DNA from: DASXKD01 sp963762735
GTDB taxonomy: Bacteria; Actinomycetota; Actinomycetes; Streptosporangiales; Streptosporangiaceae
Length of the DNA stretch: 64,000 nt
Direction: 5' to 3'
Assembly (NCBI GenBank): GCA_963762735.1
Contig: CAVXMG010000021.1
Location: 186,001-250,000, forward strand
Shown here: positions 29,228 through 37,608 of the stretch, one piece after another
How positions within the stretch are numbered: the first letter of the stretch is position 1
Layout: each line of letters begins with the position of its first letter
Translations under genes and position numbers: made by a program
The notes under the pieces: model-generated
The model's input: the letters and a program-made list of their open reading frames with translations, nothing else
Told to the model about the DNA's origin: nothing
Database searches by the model: none

Positions 29228-29755
29228 ATGCCTTCCCGGCGGGTAGCCGCACGCCTGATCGGGCTGTGGTGCTGGGCGTACCTGGTGTGGGCGCTGCTGA
29301 CCTGGACCCTCACCATCGAACAGGTACTTTTCGGGGCATTCATCGCGGCCGTCGTCGCCGTGGCGCTCGCTCCCCTGGGCGAGGTGCCGGGACCATGGCG
29401 GTTGTTGCGGCCCAGGGCGCTGGCGGGCGGCGCATGGCTGCTTGCCGCCGCCGCAGGCCGTAGTTTCCTTGCCAACCTGCGGCTGTCCCGCCGGATCTGG
29501 GATCCCCGCCGCCCGCTGGCGAGCGGCATGGTGATCACGCCAACCCGGGAGCGGGAGGACTGGGGCCTCGCGGCTGTTGGCGTCGTCTCCTCACTGATCG
29601 TGGACAACCAGCTCGTTGATCTCGACGCCCGCGCCCGGGAGCTTCAGTACCACGCCGTCGCCGTGCCGGACGGCGGGCAGGAGCAGGCACGCGAGCAGAT
29701 CAACGGACCGGTGGAGGACCTGCTGGAGCCGTTCCACCCGCGGAAGCGGCCATGA
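29228..29755 (+). CDS. mrpE: Na+/H+ antiporter subunit MrpE/MnhE
   Basis: This 175-residue MrpE-type subunit has two or three N-terminal helices (RLIGLWCWAYLVWALLTWTL and VLFGAFIAAVVAVALAPLG) and a cytoplasmic domain with SGMVITPTREREDWGLAAVG and VDNQLVDLDARARELQYHAV. MrpE is an accessory subunit needed for assembly of the multisubunit cation/proton antiporter. ATG 29228 has AAGGAG 7 bases upstream. It is the first gene of an operon in order E-F-G-(B N-terminal module)-B-C-D, with each junction overlapping or nearly so. Confidence 0.85.
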   Translation: MPSRRVAARLIGLWCWAYLVWALLTWTLTIEQVLFGAFIAAVVAVALAPLGEVPGPWRLLRPRALAGGAWLLAAAAGRSFLANLRLSRRIWDPRRPLASGMVITPTREREDWGLAAVGVVSSLIVDNQLVDLDARARELQYHAVAVPDGGQEQAREQINGPVEDLLEPFHPRKRP

Positions 29756-30012
29756 AAGGCGTGTACCTGGCGGTCGCGATCGCCGAGGTCGCGGTCATGG
29801 CACTGCTGCTCATCCGGTTGGCGGCCGGGCCGACGATCTGTGACCGGATCGTGGCGTTGAACGCGATGTCCACCCAGGCGGCGATCGCCGTGCTGTTCTT
29901 CGCCGCGTACGCCGACCGGACCATTTACTGCGACGTCGCGCTCTGGCTCAGCTCGTTCAGCTACCTCGGCGCCATCGTCTGGTCCCGCTACCTGGAACGG
30001 GAGCTGCTGTGA
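29752..30012 (+). CDS. mrpF: Na+/H+ antiporter subunit MrpF/MnhF
   Basis: This 86-residue MrpF subunit has three transmembrane helices, with LLIRLAAGPTICDRIVALNA between helices 1 and 2, typical of the family. ATG 29752 overlaps the mrpE stop (ATGA). It works inside the Mrp membrane complex; individual catalysis is not attributed to it. Confidence 0.88.
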   Translation: MKGVYLAVAIAEVAVMALLLIRLAAGPTICDRIVALNAMSTQAAIAVLFFAAYADRTIYCDVALWLSSFSYLGAIVWSRYLERELL

Positions 30013-30353
30013 TCGAGATCGTGGTGATCGTCCTGGCCGCCGTCGGGTGGGCCTTCTCCCTGTCCGGCGCGGTCGGCATCCTGCGGATGCCCGACGTGTA
30101 CACCCGGATCCAGTGCTCCAGCAAGATGATCACGATGGGGGCGCTTCCGGTGCTGATCGCGCTGGTCGTGGGAGAGGGAGCGATCAGCGTGTTCGGCAGC
30201 CGGGCGCTGCTGGTCGCCGTGCTGCTGCTGGTGGTCAACCCGGTCGCCTCGCACGCGCTGGCCCGGGCCGCCTACAAGACCGGCGTGCCGATGTGGCCCG
30301 GCGCAGTGGCCGACCAGGTAGCCGACCGGATGCGCCGCAGGAGCGGGCCGTGA
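30009..30353 (+). CDS. mrpG: Na+/H+ antiporter subunit MrpG/MnhG
   Basis: This 114-residue MrpG subunit has three helices and the family sequence GAVGILRMPDVYTRIQCSSK followed by a Met-rich MITMGALPVLIA. The GTG start at 30009 overlaps the mrpF stop. Like MrpF it is a small membrane subunit required for antiport. Its stop overlaps the next start (GTGA). Confidence 0.9.
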   Translation: MIEIVVIVLAAVGWAFSLSGAVGILRMPDVYTRIQCSSKMITMGALPVLIALVVGEGAISVFGSRALLVAVLLLVVNPVASHALARAAYKTGVPMWPGAVADQVADRMRRRSGP

Positions 30354-30643
30354 CCGGTTTCTGGGTTTTGGACTACCTGCTCATCGCGCTGATGCTGGCG
30401 TCGGCGGTGCTGGTGGTCCGGCTGCGGAACCTCAACGGCGCGGTCATGGCCCTGTCCGGGGTGGGCACCATGCTGTCAGTACTGTTCGTCGTGCTCGGCG
30501 CCCCGGACGTGGCCCACTCCGAGGTCGTGGTCGGGGCGATCGCGCTGCCGGTGCTGTACCTGGTCGCGATCGGCAAGGCGCGCGCGGTCACCGACGAGCC
30601 GGGCCTCGGCGAGACCGAGGGTCAGCACGAGGACCAGCAGTGA
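30350..30643 (+). CDS. DUF4040/MbhD-like subunit (MrpA C-terminal or MrpB N-terminal module)
   Basis: This 97-residue protein has three helices and LRNLNGAVMALSGVGTMLSV, then APDVAHSEVVVGAIALPVLY. This is the DUF4040/MbhD module that in many bacteria is fused to MrpA, and in archaeal Mbh complexes is separate. The start overlaps the mrpG stop (GTGA at 30350-30353) and the stop overlaps the mrpB start. A free-standing module here suggests an antiporter with split subunits. Confidence 0.8.
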   Translation: MTGFWVLDYLLIALMLASAVLVVRLRNLNGAVMALSGVGTMLSVLFVVLGAPDVAHSEVVVGAIALPVLYLVAIGKARAVTDEPGLGETEGQHEDQQ

Positions 30644-31644
30644 CCAGGGCCAGCACCCGCGACCGAAGCGCCGTCGCCCACGCCTCGGCGCGCGAGGCCA
30701 CCGAACGCGAGCCACGGCACCGGCCCTGGCTCGGCGCGCTTCTGGTAGCCGGGGTGGCCGCAGCCCTGGGAGTAGCGATGGCCGGGATGCCGCGTGAGCA
30801 TGCGCCGCTTCCCCTGATCGCCCGGTACGCGCTGGAAATCGCGATACCCCGGTGGAAGCTGACTGAGCCGGTCAACGAGATCGTCTACGGCACGCGGGGA
30901 TTCGACACGTTCGGCGAGACGTTCCTGCTGCTGGCCGCTGTGGTCAGCGTGGTGGTCATCACCCGGCCGCGTGAGCCGCGCCGAGGCTATTTCGGCGAGG
31001 CCGCCGCGGGCGCGCGCGAGCAGCAGCAGGACGACCCGCACGTGGGCTCCGGCGCCACCGAGGACGAGGCCAGGTCGGCCGAGCGCCGGGAGCAGGGCGA
31101 GCAGGCGCCCGGCGGCGGGGAGCCGGTAGAGACGCCGGACGCGACCCCGCTGGGCACGCCGGCACCCGAGACCGCCGAAGCGATGACGGTCGTGGTCCGC
31201 GACGCGGTCAGGGTTGTGCTGCCGATCCTCGCGGTGGCCGGGCTCTACCTGGTCACCTGGGGATACTCACCGGGGGGTGGCTTCCCCGGTGGAGCGGTCA
31301 TCCTCGGCGTGCTCCTGCTCGTCTATGCCAGCTACGGCCGCCGGAAGATCAGTAAGGTGATCCGGCCCGGGCTGATCGAGACCGTGGAACTGGCGGGCGC
31401 GGGACTGATCGTCATGACCGAGTTCCTCGGGCTGGTGTTCAACGGCTCGTTCAGCGCGAACTGGCTGCCCCTGGCGCCGGTGCTGACCCCGCTGTCGGGC
31501 GGCGTCGCCCAACTGTTCTCGGCAGCCGAGCTGATCGAGGTCGGTACCGGCCTGACCATCGCCGTCTTCGCCCTGCTCGGCATGACCCACGACTGGGCGC
31601 GGGATGACCGGGGCAAGCCCGGGGGCGGCGGGCGGAAGCGATGA
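30640..31644 (+). CDS. mrpB: Na+/H+ antiporter subunit MrpB/MnhB with extended N-terminal region
   Basis: This 334-residue protein is longer than a usual MrpB (about 140 residues). The C-terminal half (about 175-320) is the MnhB domain with GLYLVTWGYSPGGGFPGGAV and VMTEFLGLVFNGSF. The N-terminal half has two helices (about 30-50 and 95-110), with PLIARYALEIAIPRWKL and VNEIVYGTRGFDTFGETFLL between them, matching the MbhE-like end of MrpA. A hydrophilic linker of about 70 residues rich in Glu, Gln and Gly joins the halves. It is thus a fusion of an MrpA-end module and MrpB. Confidence 0.85.
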   Translation: MTRASTRDRSAVAHASAREATEREPRHRPWLGALLVAGVAAALGVAMAGMPREHAPLPLIARYALEIAIPRWKLTEPVNEIVYGTRGFDTFGETFLLLAAVVSVVVITRPREPRRGYFGEAAAGAREQQQDDPHVGSGATEDEARSAERREQGEQAPGGGEPVETPDATPLGTPAPETAEAMTVVVRDAVRVVLPILAVAGLYLVTWGYSPGGGFPGGAVILGVLLLVYASYGRRKISKVIRPGLIETVELAGAGLIVMTEFLGLVFNGSFSANWLPLAPVLTPLSGGVAQLFSAAELIEVGTGLTIAVFALLGMTHDWARDDRGKPGGGGRKR

Positions 31645-32009
31645 TCCTAGGCAACTACCTCGCCGCGGTCGTGCTGTTCTGCATCGGCCTGTACGTGCTG
31701 CTGACCAGGCGGAACCTCATCAAGATCGTGATGGGGCTGTCGCTGATGGAGGCCTCGACCTACCTGTTCATGGTGTCGCTCGCCTACCGCGCCGGGTCCA
31801 CCGCGCCGGTGCTGGCCAGCCCGCCCGCCGGGAAGACCGCCAAACAGCTCGCGCATGGGAACGTGGCCGACCCGGTGCTGCAGAACTTCTGCCTCACCGC
31901 CGTCGTCATCGGCGTCGCGGTCACCGCCGTGTTCCTCAGCGTCGTGGTGCGGATCGCACAGCACTACCGCACGCTGGACGCCGACCGGGTCCGGGCGATG
32001 CGGGGATGA
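31641..32009 (+). CDS. mrpC: Na+/H+ antiporter subunit MrpC/MnhC (NuoK-like)
   Basis: This 122-residue NuoK homologue has three helices, with RRNLIKIVMGLSLMEASTYL carrying the conserved Glu of helix 2, and TAVVIGVAVTAVFLSVVVRI as helix 3. It is part of the proton-conducting membrane core. ATG 31641 overlaps the mrpB stop (ATGA). Confidence 0.9.
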   Translation: MILGNYLAAVVLFCIGLYVLLTRRNLIKIVMGLSLMEASTYLFMVSLAYRAGSTAPVLASPPAGKTAKQLAHGNVADPVLQNFCLTAVVIGVAVTAVFLSVVVRIAQHYRTLDADRVRAMRG

Positions 32010-32019
32010 GGGCTCGGCC

Positions 32020-33771
32020 ATGAGCTCGCAAGCGCTGGCGTCGCTGCTGCCGCTTCCGGTGGCGCTGCCGCTGGCCGGGGCGGTGGCGGCGCCGCTGCTG
32101 GCCCGGCTGCACCGGCGGCTTGCGGTCATCGTCGGCCTGGTCGCTCTCGGCGGCTCCGCCTTCATCCTGCTGCTGCAGGCGCCCAGCGTGTTCGGGGGGC
32201 TGGTCCGCGCTCACTACCTGGGGTTGTGGACCCCGGTGCACGGCCGAGCCCTCGGGATCGCGCTTGCCGCCGACCCGTTCGGCCTGATCTTCGCCTTGAC
32301 CGCAGCGGTCCTCGGCGCGGTACTGCTGCTGTACACGCTGTCGGAACTGGGCGGCCTCGGGCCGCGCGAACTGGGCGGCTATGCCTGCCTGTTCCAGTTG
32401 GTGGTCGCCGCATTGATCGGGGCGGCGCTCACGGCGGACCTGATCAACCTGTTCGTCTGGTTCGAGGTCGCCGCGCTGGCCAGTTACGGGCTGACCGCCT
32501 TCCTCCTGGAACGCCCGATCGCGCTGGAGGCCGCCTTCAAGATCGTGGCGCTGACCACGCTGGCCAGCTTTGCCGTGTTCATCGGCGCCGGGCTGCTCTA
32601 TGCCGTCAACGGCGCGCTCAACTACGCCCAGCTTCATGCCGCCTTGGCCCGGCATCTCAGCACGGCCGATGTGATCGCGCTTGGCCTGCTGGTGGCCGGG
32701 TTCGCGACGAAGGCCGGGCTCGTCCCGTTCCACGGCTGGCTCGCTGATGTGCACACCGCTACGTCGGGGCCGGTATCCGCGCTGTTCTCCGGCCTGATGT
32801 ACAACTTCGGCATTGTCGCGATCGCGCGGCTGGCATTTCAGGTCTTCGGCGTGGGAAGCACCCCCATCCTGGGCCTGCTGCTGACCGTGGGCATCATCTC
32901 AGCGCTGCTGGGCGCGATCATGGCGCTGGCCCAGGACGATCTCAAGCGACTGCTGGCCTACGACACGATCTCGCAGATGGGCATCCTGGCCGTCGGGCTG
33001 GGCACGGGCACCGCACCCGGGATCGCCGGCACCGTCTACCACTTGGTCAACCACGCCCTGTTCAAGGCGCTGCTGTTCCTGTGCGCCGGGGCGATCCTGC
33101 ACCGCACCGGGCTGACCAACCTGTCCGACATGGGCGGCCTGGCGCGGCGCATGCCGGTCGTGGCCGTCGCATTCGTGATCGGCACCGCATCCATCGCCGG
33201 CATCCCGCCGCTCAACGGGTACGTCTCGCTCAGCCTCATCCACACCGGGCTGCTCGACAGTCACCAGTACCTCCCGTACGCTCTCATGCTGGTCGCGCAG
33301 ACGATCACCATCGCGGCGCTCGGCAAGGCGGCGTGGCTCGCCTTCTTCCGCCGGCGCGCCAAGGTCTACCCGCCACTGGAGCCGTTGCGCCCGGGCATGG
33401 TGGCCGGGCTGGCCAGCCTCGCGGCATGCTGTGTCGTGTTCGGCGTCCTCCCCCGGTTCTTCCTCGACTCGGTGATGGCACCGGCGGCCGCCGGACTGCT
33501 GAATCCCGCCCGGTACGCCAGCGGGGTGCTCACCGGCCTGGCCCGGCTGCCCGCGCTGCACCTGCCGTTCGACTATCTCTCGCCCGGCGAACTGGTCTCG
33601 GTGGCTGGCTGCGCCGCCGCGGGCGCCGCGCTCGCCTGGGTGTACCTGAGGGCGCGTGAGCCAGGACCGGTCCGCCTGCTGCGCGCCGCCCACACCGGCT
33701 CGGTCAACGACTACGCCGCCTATGCGGTAGCCGGGATGCTCGCCGTCATAGCCGTGCTGACCTTGACCTGA
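32020..33771 (+). CDS. mrpD: Na+/H+ antiporter subunit MrpD/MnhD (NuoN/L-like)
   Basis: This 583-residue protein with about 14 or more helices is homologous to the complex I antiporter-like subunits. Characteristic sequences are NLFVWFEVAALASYGLTAFL with its conserved Glu, GFATKAGLVPFHGWLADVHT with the Lys of the broken helix, LAQDDLKRLLAYDTISQMG, and HLVNHALFKALLFLCAGAIL. It is the only large antiporter-like subunit in the operon and its last gene; no NuoL-like MrpA is encoded here. ATG 32020 lies 11 bases after mrpC. Confidence 0.92.
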   Translation: MSSQALASLLPLPVALPLAGAVAAPLLARLHRRLAVIVGLVALGGSAFILLLQAPSVFGGLVRAHYLGLWTPVHGRALGIALAADPFGLIFALTAAVLGAVLLLYTLSELGGLGPRELGGYACLFQLVVAALIGAALTADLINLFVWFEVAALASYGLTAFLLERPIALEAAFKIVALTTLASFAVFIGAGLLYAVNGALNYAQLHAALARHLSTADVIALGLLVAGFATKAGLVPFHGWLADVHTATSGPVSALFSGLMYNFGIVAIARLAFQVFGVGSTPILGLLLTVGIISALLGAIMALAQDDLKRLLAYDTISQMGILAVGLGTGTAPGIAGTVYHLVNHALFKALLFLCAGAILHRTGLTNLSDMGGLARRMPVVAVAFVIGTASIAGIPPLNGYVSLSLIHTGLLDSHQYLPYALMLVAQTITIAALGKAAWLAFFRRRAKVYPPLEPLRPGMVAGLASLAACCVVFGVLPRFFLDSVMAPAAAGLLNPARYASGVLTGLARLPALHLPFDYLSPGELVSVAGCAAAGAALAWVYLRAREPGPVRLLRAAHTGSVNDYAAYAVAGMLAVIAVLTLT

Positions 33772-33845
33772 CCATGCCGCCGTCGGCCTCAAATGGACTG
33801 CAAGCCGTGTCGGGGTTACACCGGCCGGGCAGGTGCCCTTGGTCC

Positions 33846-34177
33846 TCAGTAATCGTGTCGGCGTGGTTGTACGTGCAGGGCCGCCAGGGCCTTGTCGATG
33901 TCTGCGGGGGTATTGAAAGGTGGATCGACAGGCGCAGGTTGCCTTCCCGGAAGGCGGTGTCCACCCCCGCCTCGGCCAGCTGACGGTGCCGGTAAGCGAC
34001 AGTGCCGTCGGCGCACCAGTCCACCCAGGTGACTGCCAGCACCCGGGTACGCGGCCCAATCGCTGCCGCAAGCTCGCCCGCTGACAGCAGCCCGGTTTCT
34101 GGACGCAGTGAGCACACCGCCACGCCCTGGCAGGCGAGACGCTGCCACGGCAAGACCGTGGCCGGATAGTCCCCCAC
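33846..34177 (-). pseudogene. Remnant of a class-V aminotransferase
   Basis: Read on the minus strand from 34177, the frame gives GDYPATVLPWQRLACQGVAV and AAAIGPRTRVLAVTWVDW, which resemble the PLP-domain middle of class-V aminotransferases. It then jumps without the intervening lysine region to the typical end LAEAGVDTAFREGNLRLSIH. Near 33920 one base is missing; restored, the end reads LFNTPADIDKALAALHV. The 5' part, an internal segment and one base are lost, so it cannot make a working enzyme. Its left limit joins the aconitase remnant exactly at 34177. Confidence 0.65.
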
Positions 34178-34548
34178 ACCTCAAGCCCGCCCACCCCCAC
34201 CGCCAGCATCCCCAGCGAACCAGCCGCACACGTGTGGGAGTCCGAGCCCGCCAGCGACGTGCCCGGGACGCCAAACCGCTGCATGTGCACCGGGTGGGAC
34301 ACACCGTTGCCCGGCTTGGAATACCACAGCCCGAACCGCTGGCAGGCCGACCGCAAGAACAAGTAGTCGGCCATGTTCCCTTCGTCGGCCTGCAGCAGAT
34401 TGTGATCCACGTACTGCACCGACACCTGCGTGCGGGCGCGGTCCAGGCCGAGCGCCTCCAGTTCCAGCATCACCATGGTGCCGGCCGCATCCTGAGTGAG
34501 CTTCTGGTCGACCCGCACCCCGATCTCACTGCCCGGAGTCATCTCACT
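34177..34548 (-). pseudogene. N-terminal fragment of an aconitase-family hydratase
   Basis: In one minus-strand frame the sequence reads MTPGSEIGVRVDQKLTQDAA, QVSVQYVDHNLLQADEGNMA, YSKPGNGVSHPVHMQRFGVP and GSDSHTCAAGSLGMLAVGVG. These are hallmark N-terminal aconitase/isopropylmalate-dehydratase sequences, including the first Fe-S cysteine region. Homology stops at about 34177, after roughly 123 residues of an enzyme normally over 600 long. The true start is also missing. The flanking DNA belongs to other broken genes. Confidence 0.7.
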
Positions 34549-34663
34549 GGGCGGGCTGAGTTCGGCGACGCCCGGGCACACTCGATCCTCGAGAATGGCC
34601 AGCTCCCGCGCCTCAGCGACCAGACCATCGGCCGGCTGACCCTCCAGCCATGACCTGCGCTCG

Positions 34664-35541
34664 CTAGCGAGCGGGAAGGCAGAGCTTGATCGAGCCAGGA
34701 TGAACCTTGATCCGCAGCTCCTTGACCGCGCCACGCGCACCGCCGTCAAGTTCGTAGGGCATGGACCGATTGAACCGGATCCGGAATCGCTCACCGCGGG
34801 TGACCTGAATGAACGGCGACTCCCCGGCCCGGCCCTGCATGACCCGCCCCAGCACCCGCGCCCACTCAGCCGCATTCTTGGCGGTGACCAAACCGAGTTC
34901 GAGGAGCCCGTCGTCAGGCTTCGCCCCGCGGAAGACCTCGATCCCGCCGAGAACCTTCGCCACGTTCCCCACCAGCACGCAGGAGACCCGGCCCTTGTAG
35001 AAGCGACTGCCGTCCACCTCAATGGTCACTCGGGCCCGGCGCGCGTTAAGATTCTTCGCCCCTGCGAAGAGGTATGCCGCGCGGCCGAAGCGTTCTTTCC
35101 GCCCCCGCCGGCTTCCTTGATCATTCGAGCGTCGAACCCGGCGCCGGCCATCACCGCGAAGTGCTCGCCGTTCACCGACCCGGTATCGAACCGGCGGCGC
35201 TCCCCGTTCAGCCCGGCCCGCACCGCTTCGGCGAGGCCTGCAGGGATCTGCAGGTTGCTCGCCAGCAGGTTGGCCGTGCCGGCGGGGAGAATCGCCAGTG
35301 CAGCCTCCGTCCCAGCCACGGCATCGATGCACCGCTGGACTGTCCCGTCGCCGCCCCAGACGAAGATCATCTCAGCACCTTGCTCCAGCGCTCTGCGAGC
35401 GCACTTGGGTGCCTTGCGGCTTTTCCTCACCTCATGCCACAGCGGATCGGCAATGCCCTCCCGTGCCAGTACCTCGCGAAGCTCGCCCAGGCCGCCGCCG
35501 AGACTCTTGCCGGCGTGGGCCACTACCGCGATCTTCGGCAC
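34664..35541 (-). CDS. Diacylglycerol/sphingosine kinase-like lipid kinase, frameshifted
   Basis: This enzyme of about 293 residues is of the DAGK catalytic (YegS/DgkB-like) family, which phosphorylates lipid substrates with ATP. The N-terminal part has the nucleotide motif FVWGGDGTVQRCIDAVAG and ALAILPAGTANLLASNLQIP. The C-terminal part, in another frame, has KERFGRAAYLFAGAKNLNAR and PDDGLLELGLVTAKNAAEWA. The frame change lies at about 35099-35110 in a G/C-rich run. GTG 35541 has GGAGG 7 bases upstream. With one base corrected the protein looks complete, so this is a recent mutation or a sequence error. Confidence 0.75.
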
Positions 35542-35805
35542 GCCATGCCCTCCGCGTTCTCCGCCTGAAACTACTTATGCCTCCGCGCGTGGAGGAGGGT
35601 CTCCTTGGTGGCGACGGCCCTGGCTTCAGGGTGCGTCTCCGATCGTGGACTGCCCATAGGATTCGGCGGCAATCATTGCCCATATGCCGAAACAGGCGTC
35701 ATGTGCCCAGCAGAGGGCCTGCGCAGCTGAACGCGCAGCGACCTCTGGATTGGTGTGGAGTCGCCGAACCGGACGTCGAAGATGGCGCCGCCGCCCCGGC
35801 ACTTG

Positions 35806-35933
35806 TCAGGCACCGAACGGCCCCTGGCCGAGGGACAACCGCGCGGCGCGCACTCGAAGGCCCTCGAGCAACTTCAGTTGACTGTCAGCCCTGGCGGTTA
35901 CCGTGCCAGTTCCACGCCGCCCGCGGATTCTGT
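35806..35933 (-). pseudogene. Remnant of the helical domain found in the HAD fusion gene
   Basis: On the minus strand ARADSQLKLLEGLRVRAARL (35895 downwards) matches ARADSQLELLEGLRLRAAQA in the HAD fusion at 38216-39412, also at DNA level. Just upstream, TESAGGVELAR (35933-35901) matches the domain start ATGGVELAR. About 115 residues between the two motifs are gone. The rest of 35542-36052 shows no gene that I can support. Confidence 0.6.
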
Positions 35934-36052
35934 CATGGCAATGAAGGCCAGCCGGTATACCTCCGATGTCAGGTTGGCAGCCCAGGCCAGGACGGCGCCG
36001 AGTTGTCCGCACAGCCGGCATGTCGATCCAGGGCTGGCCGTCACGATCACCC

Positions 36053-36077
36053 GCATGCCCTGACCGATTCCGGGTAG
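36053..36077 (+). promoter_or_regulatory. Weak SigB-like promoter candidate (GCAT-N15-GGGTAG)
   Basis: GCAT (36053-36056) and GGGTAG (36072-36077) are 15 bases apart; the -10 ends 39 bases before the DUF6582 gene. It fits GNNT-N14-16-GGGTA but not the stronger GTTT or GTTAAG form. Confidence 0.35.
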
Positions 36078-36116
36078 CACACCCGGTCAACAGAGGCCCA
36101 CGTCGCAGGAGGTGTG

Positions 36117-36476
36117 ATGGCTACCGAACGGCAGAAAGAAGCGGCCCGGCGCAACATCGCCAAGGCCCGGAGAGTGCAAAGCGCCAGGGCGCATGGCGCG
36201 AAGGTCCCCAGCCAGAGCGAAGGCATGAGCACCGCGGAAAAAGACCGGCTGGCCGACCGGGACTTCGCCTTCCCCAGGGAACGCAAGGAGCCGCTCACCG
36301 ACGCCCGGCACGTGCGCAACGCGATCGCCCGCTTCGATCAGGTCGAAGGCGTGACAGACGCCGAGCGAGACCAGGCGTGGCAGCGGATCCTCGCCGCCGC
36401 GAAGCGCTACGACGTTGAGGTGTCTGCCTCTGGCTGGCGGGACCTGGCCAAGGGCGGCAAGGACCACAAGCGGTAG
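36117..36476 (+). CDS. DUF6582-like small charged protein
   Basis: This 119-residue soluble protein has a basic N-terminus (ERQKEAARRNIAKARRVQSA) and a conserved second half, RDFAFPRERKEPLTDARHVR then NAIARFDQVEGVTDAERDQA. That second half matches small actinobacterial proteins of DUF6582 type. The function is unknown; similar sequences occur near phage or stress genes. ATG 36117 has GGAGG 4 bases upstream. Confidence 0.7.
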   Translation: MATERQKEAARRNIAKARRVQSARAHGAKVPSQSEGMSTAEKDRLADRDFAFPRERKEPLTDARHVRNAIARFDQVEGVTDAERDQAWQRILAAAKRYDVEVSASGWRDLAKGGKDHKR

Positions 36477-36616
36477 GAATCGGCCCACCGCATCATCGCG
36501 GTATCTGTGGCCAGCGGGGCCGGGCTGGTCAGCGGCGGGGGGAAACTCTGGAGACCTGCGTGGCCAGACCGCTTCGAAAGAGTTCAGGTTCAGCTCGGCG
36601 GCCCGGCCGATATTCG

Positions 36617-37345
36617 CTAGGGAGCCTGACTGCGCAGTTGCCGCGGGTCGATCTCGCCGCGGACCAGCCGGTCGGCAAGGACACGCACCTTCTGGTTGGT
36701 GTTCTGTGAAAACCACCTGAGCAGCTCGAACGCCTCGTCTGTCGAGATGGCCAGCTTGGCGTGCAGGACGCCCTTGGCTTGTTCGATGACCGCCCGGGCC
36801 TCGAGGGCCACCTGAAGATTGTCGGCCATGTGCCGGCAGGCTCCGTACATCTCGCCGTTGTGCACCGCCGTGCCGCCCTGCGCGGCGAACAGCAAGGCGA
36901 TGTCATGGGCCGCGCCATTGAACGCGCCCGCTCGGTCGGCGTAAAGCGCCACTGCCCCGGCGGGCTCCTTGCCGGTGTGCAGGGGCATGGTGATAACGCT
37001 GCAGAAACCGGCTTGGCGGGCGGCGCGGCAGAATACCTGCCAGCGTTCCTCGGCGCTGGTATCCCGGACGTGCCTGGTCTCGTTGTGCCGCAACGTTTCC
37101 ACGACCGGCCCTTGCCCGGAATCGAACTGCATCCGATGCAGCTCGTCGATCCGCGCATCGGAGGCGGCGAAGGTGTACGTCTGGCCGCCCGCCGCGATGG
37201 TCACGGCGGCGCCCGTGGTCCCCGGAACCAGTTCGACGCCAAGGCCAGACAGCCGGGCCAGGGCCGCGTCACCCTCGTCGTCACTGTCCAGTAGCCGCGC
37301 GACCTCGGAGATGCGCTCGGCGAGCGCTTGGGTGACCTCGACCAT
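36617..37345 (-). CDS. GAF-ANTAR regulator
   Basis: This 242-residue regulator has a GAF sensor domain (about residues 25-165) and a C-terminal ANTAR RNA-binding domain (about 175-235, with ARAVIEQAKGVLHAKLAIST then DEAFELLRWFSQNTNQKVRV). ANTAR proteins prevent transcription termination by binding a two-loop RNA hairpin. The GAF ligand is unknown. A GTTAAG-N13-GGGTAG element ends only 10 bases before ATG 37345, so the transcript may be leaderless or nearly so. A second GAF-ANTAR protein lies at 58753-59490. Confidence 0.9.
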   Translation of the reverse strand: MVEVTQALAERISEVARLLDSDDEGDAALARLSGLGVELVPGTTGAAVTIAAGGQTYTFAASDARIDELHRMQFDSGQGPVVETLRHNETRHVRDTSAEERWQVFCRAARQAGFCSVITMPLHTGKEPAGAVALYADRAGAFNGAAHDIALLFAAQGGTAVHNGEMYGACRHMADNLQVALEARAVIEQAKGVLHAKLAISTDEAFELLRWFSQNTNQKVRVLADRLVRGEIDPRQLRSQAP

Positions 37346-37355
37346 GGCCGGGGAG

Positions 37356-37380
37356 CTACCCCGGCCGGACGGGACTTAAC
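37356..37380 (-). promoter_or_regulatory. SigB-like promoter (GTTAAG-N13-GGGTAG), near-leaderless
   Basis: On the minus strand GTTAAG (37380-37375) and GGGTAG (37361-37356) are 13 bases apart. The start codon of the GAF-ANTAR gene is 10 bases downstream of the -10. Confidence 0.6.
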
Positions 37381-37384
37381 TTAC

Positions 37385-37410
37385 GTTTGCCAGCCAGCAA
37401 CCAGGGGTAG
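37385..37410 (+). promoter_or_regulatory. SigB-like promoter (GTTT-N16-GGGTAG)
   Basis: GTTT (37385-37388) and GGGTAG (37405-37410) are 16 bases apart on the plus strand. It is back to back with the minus-strand promoter at 37356-37380 and points at the hemerythrin gene 198 bases downstream. The stretch 37411-37608 contains no other gene. Confidence 0.55.
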
Positions 37411-37608
37411 CAAGGGAAGCCCGCACGGTGGCCGGATCAAGATCCTCAAGACAGGCGGGGTCTCCGGAAGGCCTTCCACCGTGCCGGGGCTCAAGCTGGA
37501 ACGGCCCTCAAAGAGCGCGGGACCGCTGGTGACGGCGTGCTGTCGCACGCTCGCGATGCCCGGGGCGGGCGACCGTCACGGCGCCGCAGCCGCCGAGGAG
37601 GCCTGCCC

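Noticed and set aside
32899..35022. Minus-strand frame of 707 codons read as one gene
   Set aside because: Only the part at about 34177-34548 is homologous to anything (aconitase). The rest is the shadow of mrpD and broken genes.
35542..36052. Short frames such as 35684-35881 (+) as genes
   Set aside because: No ribosome site, no homology and an odd composition. The region contains remnants of the helical domain.
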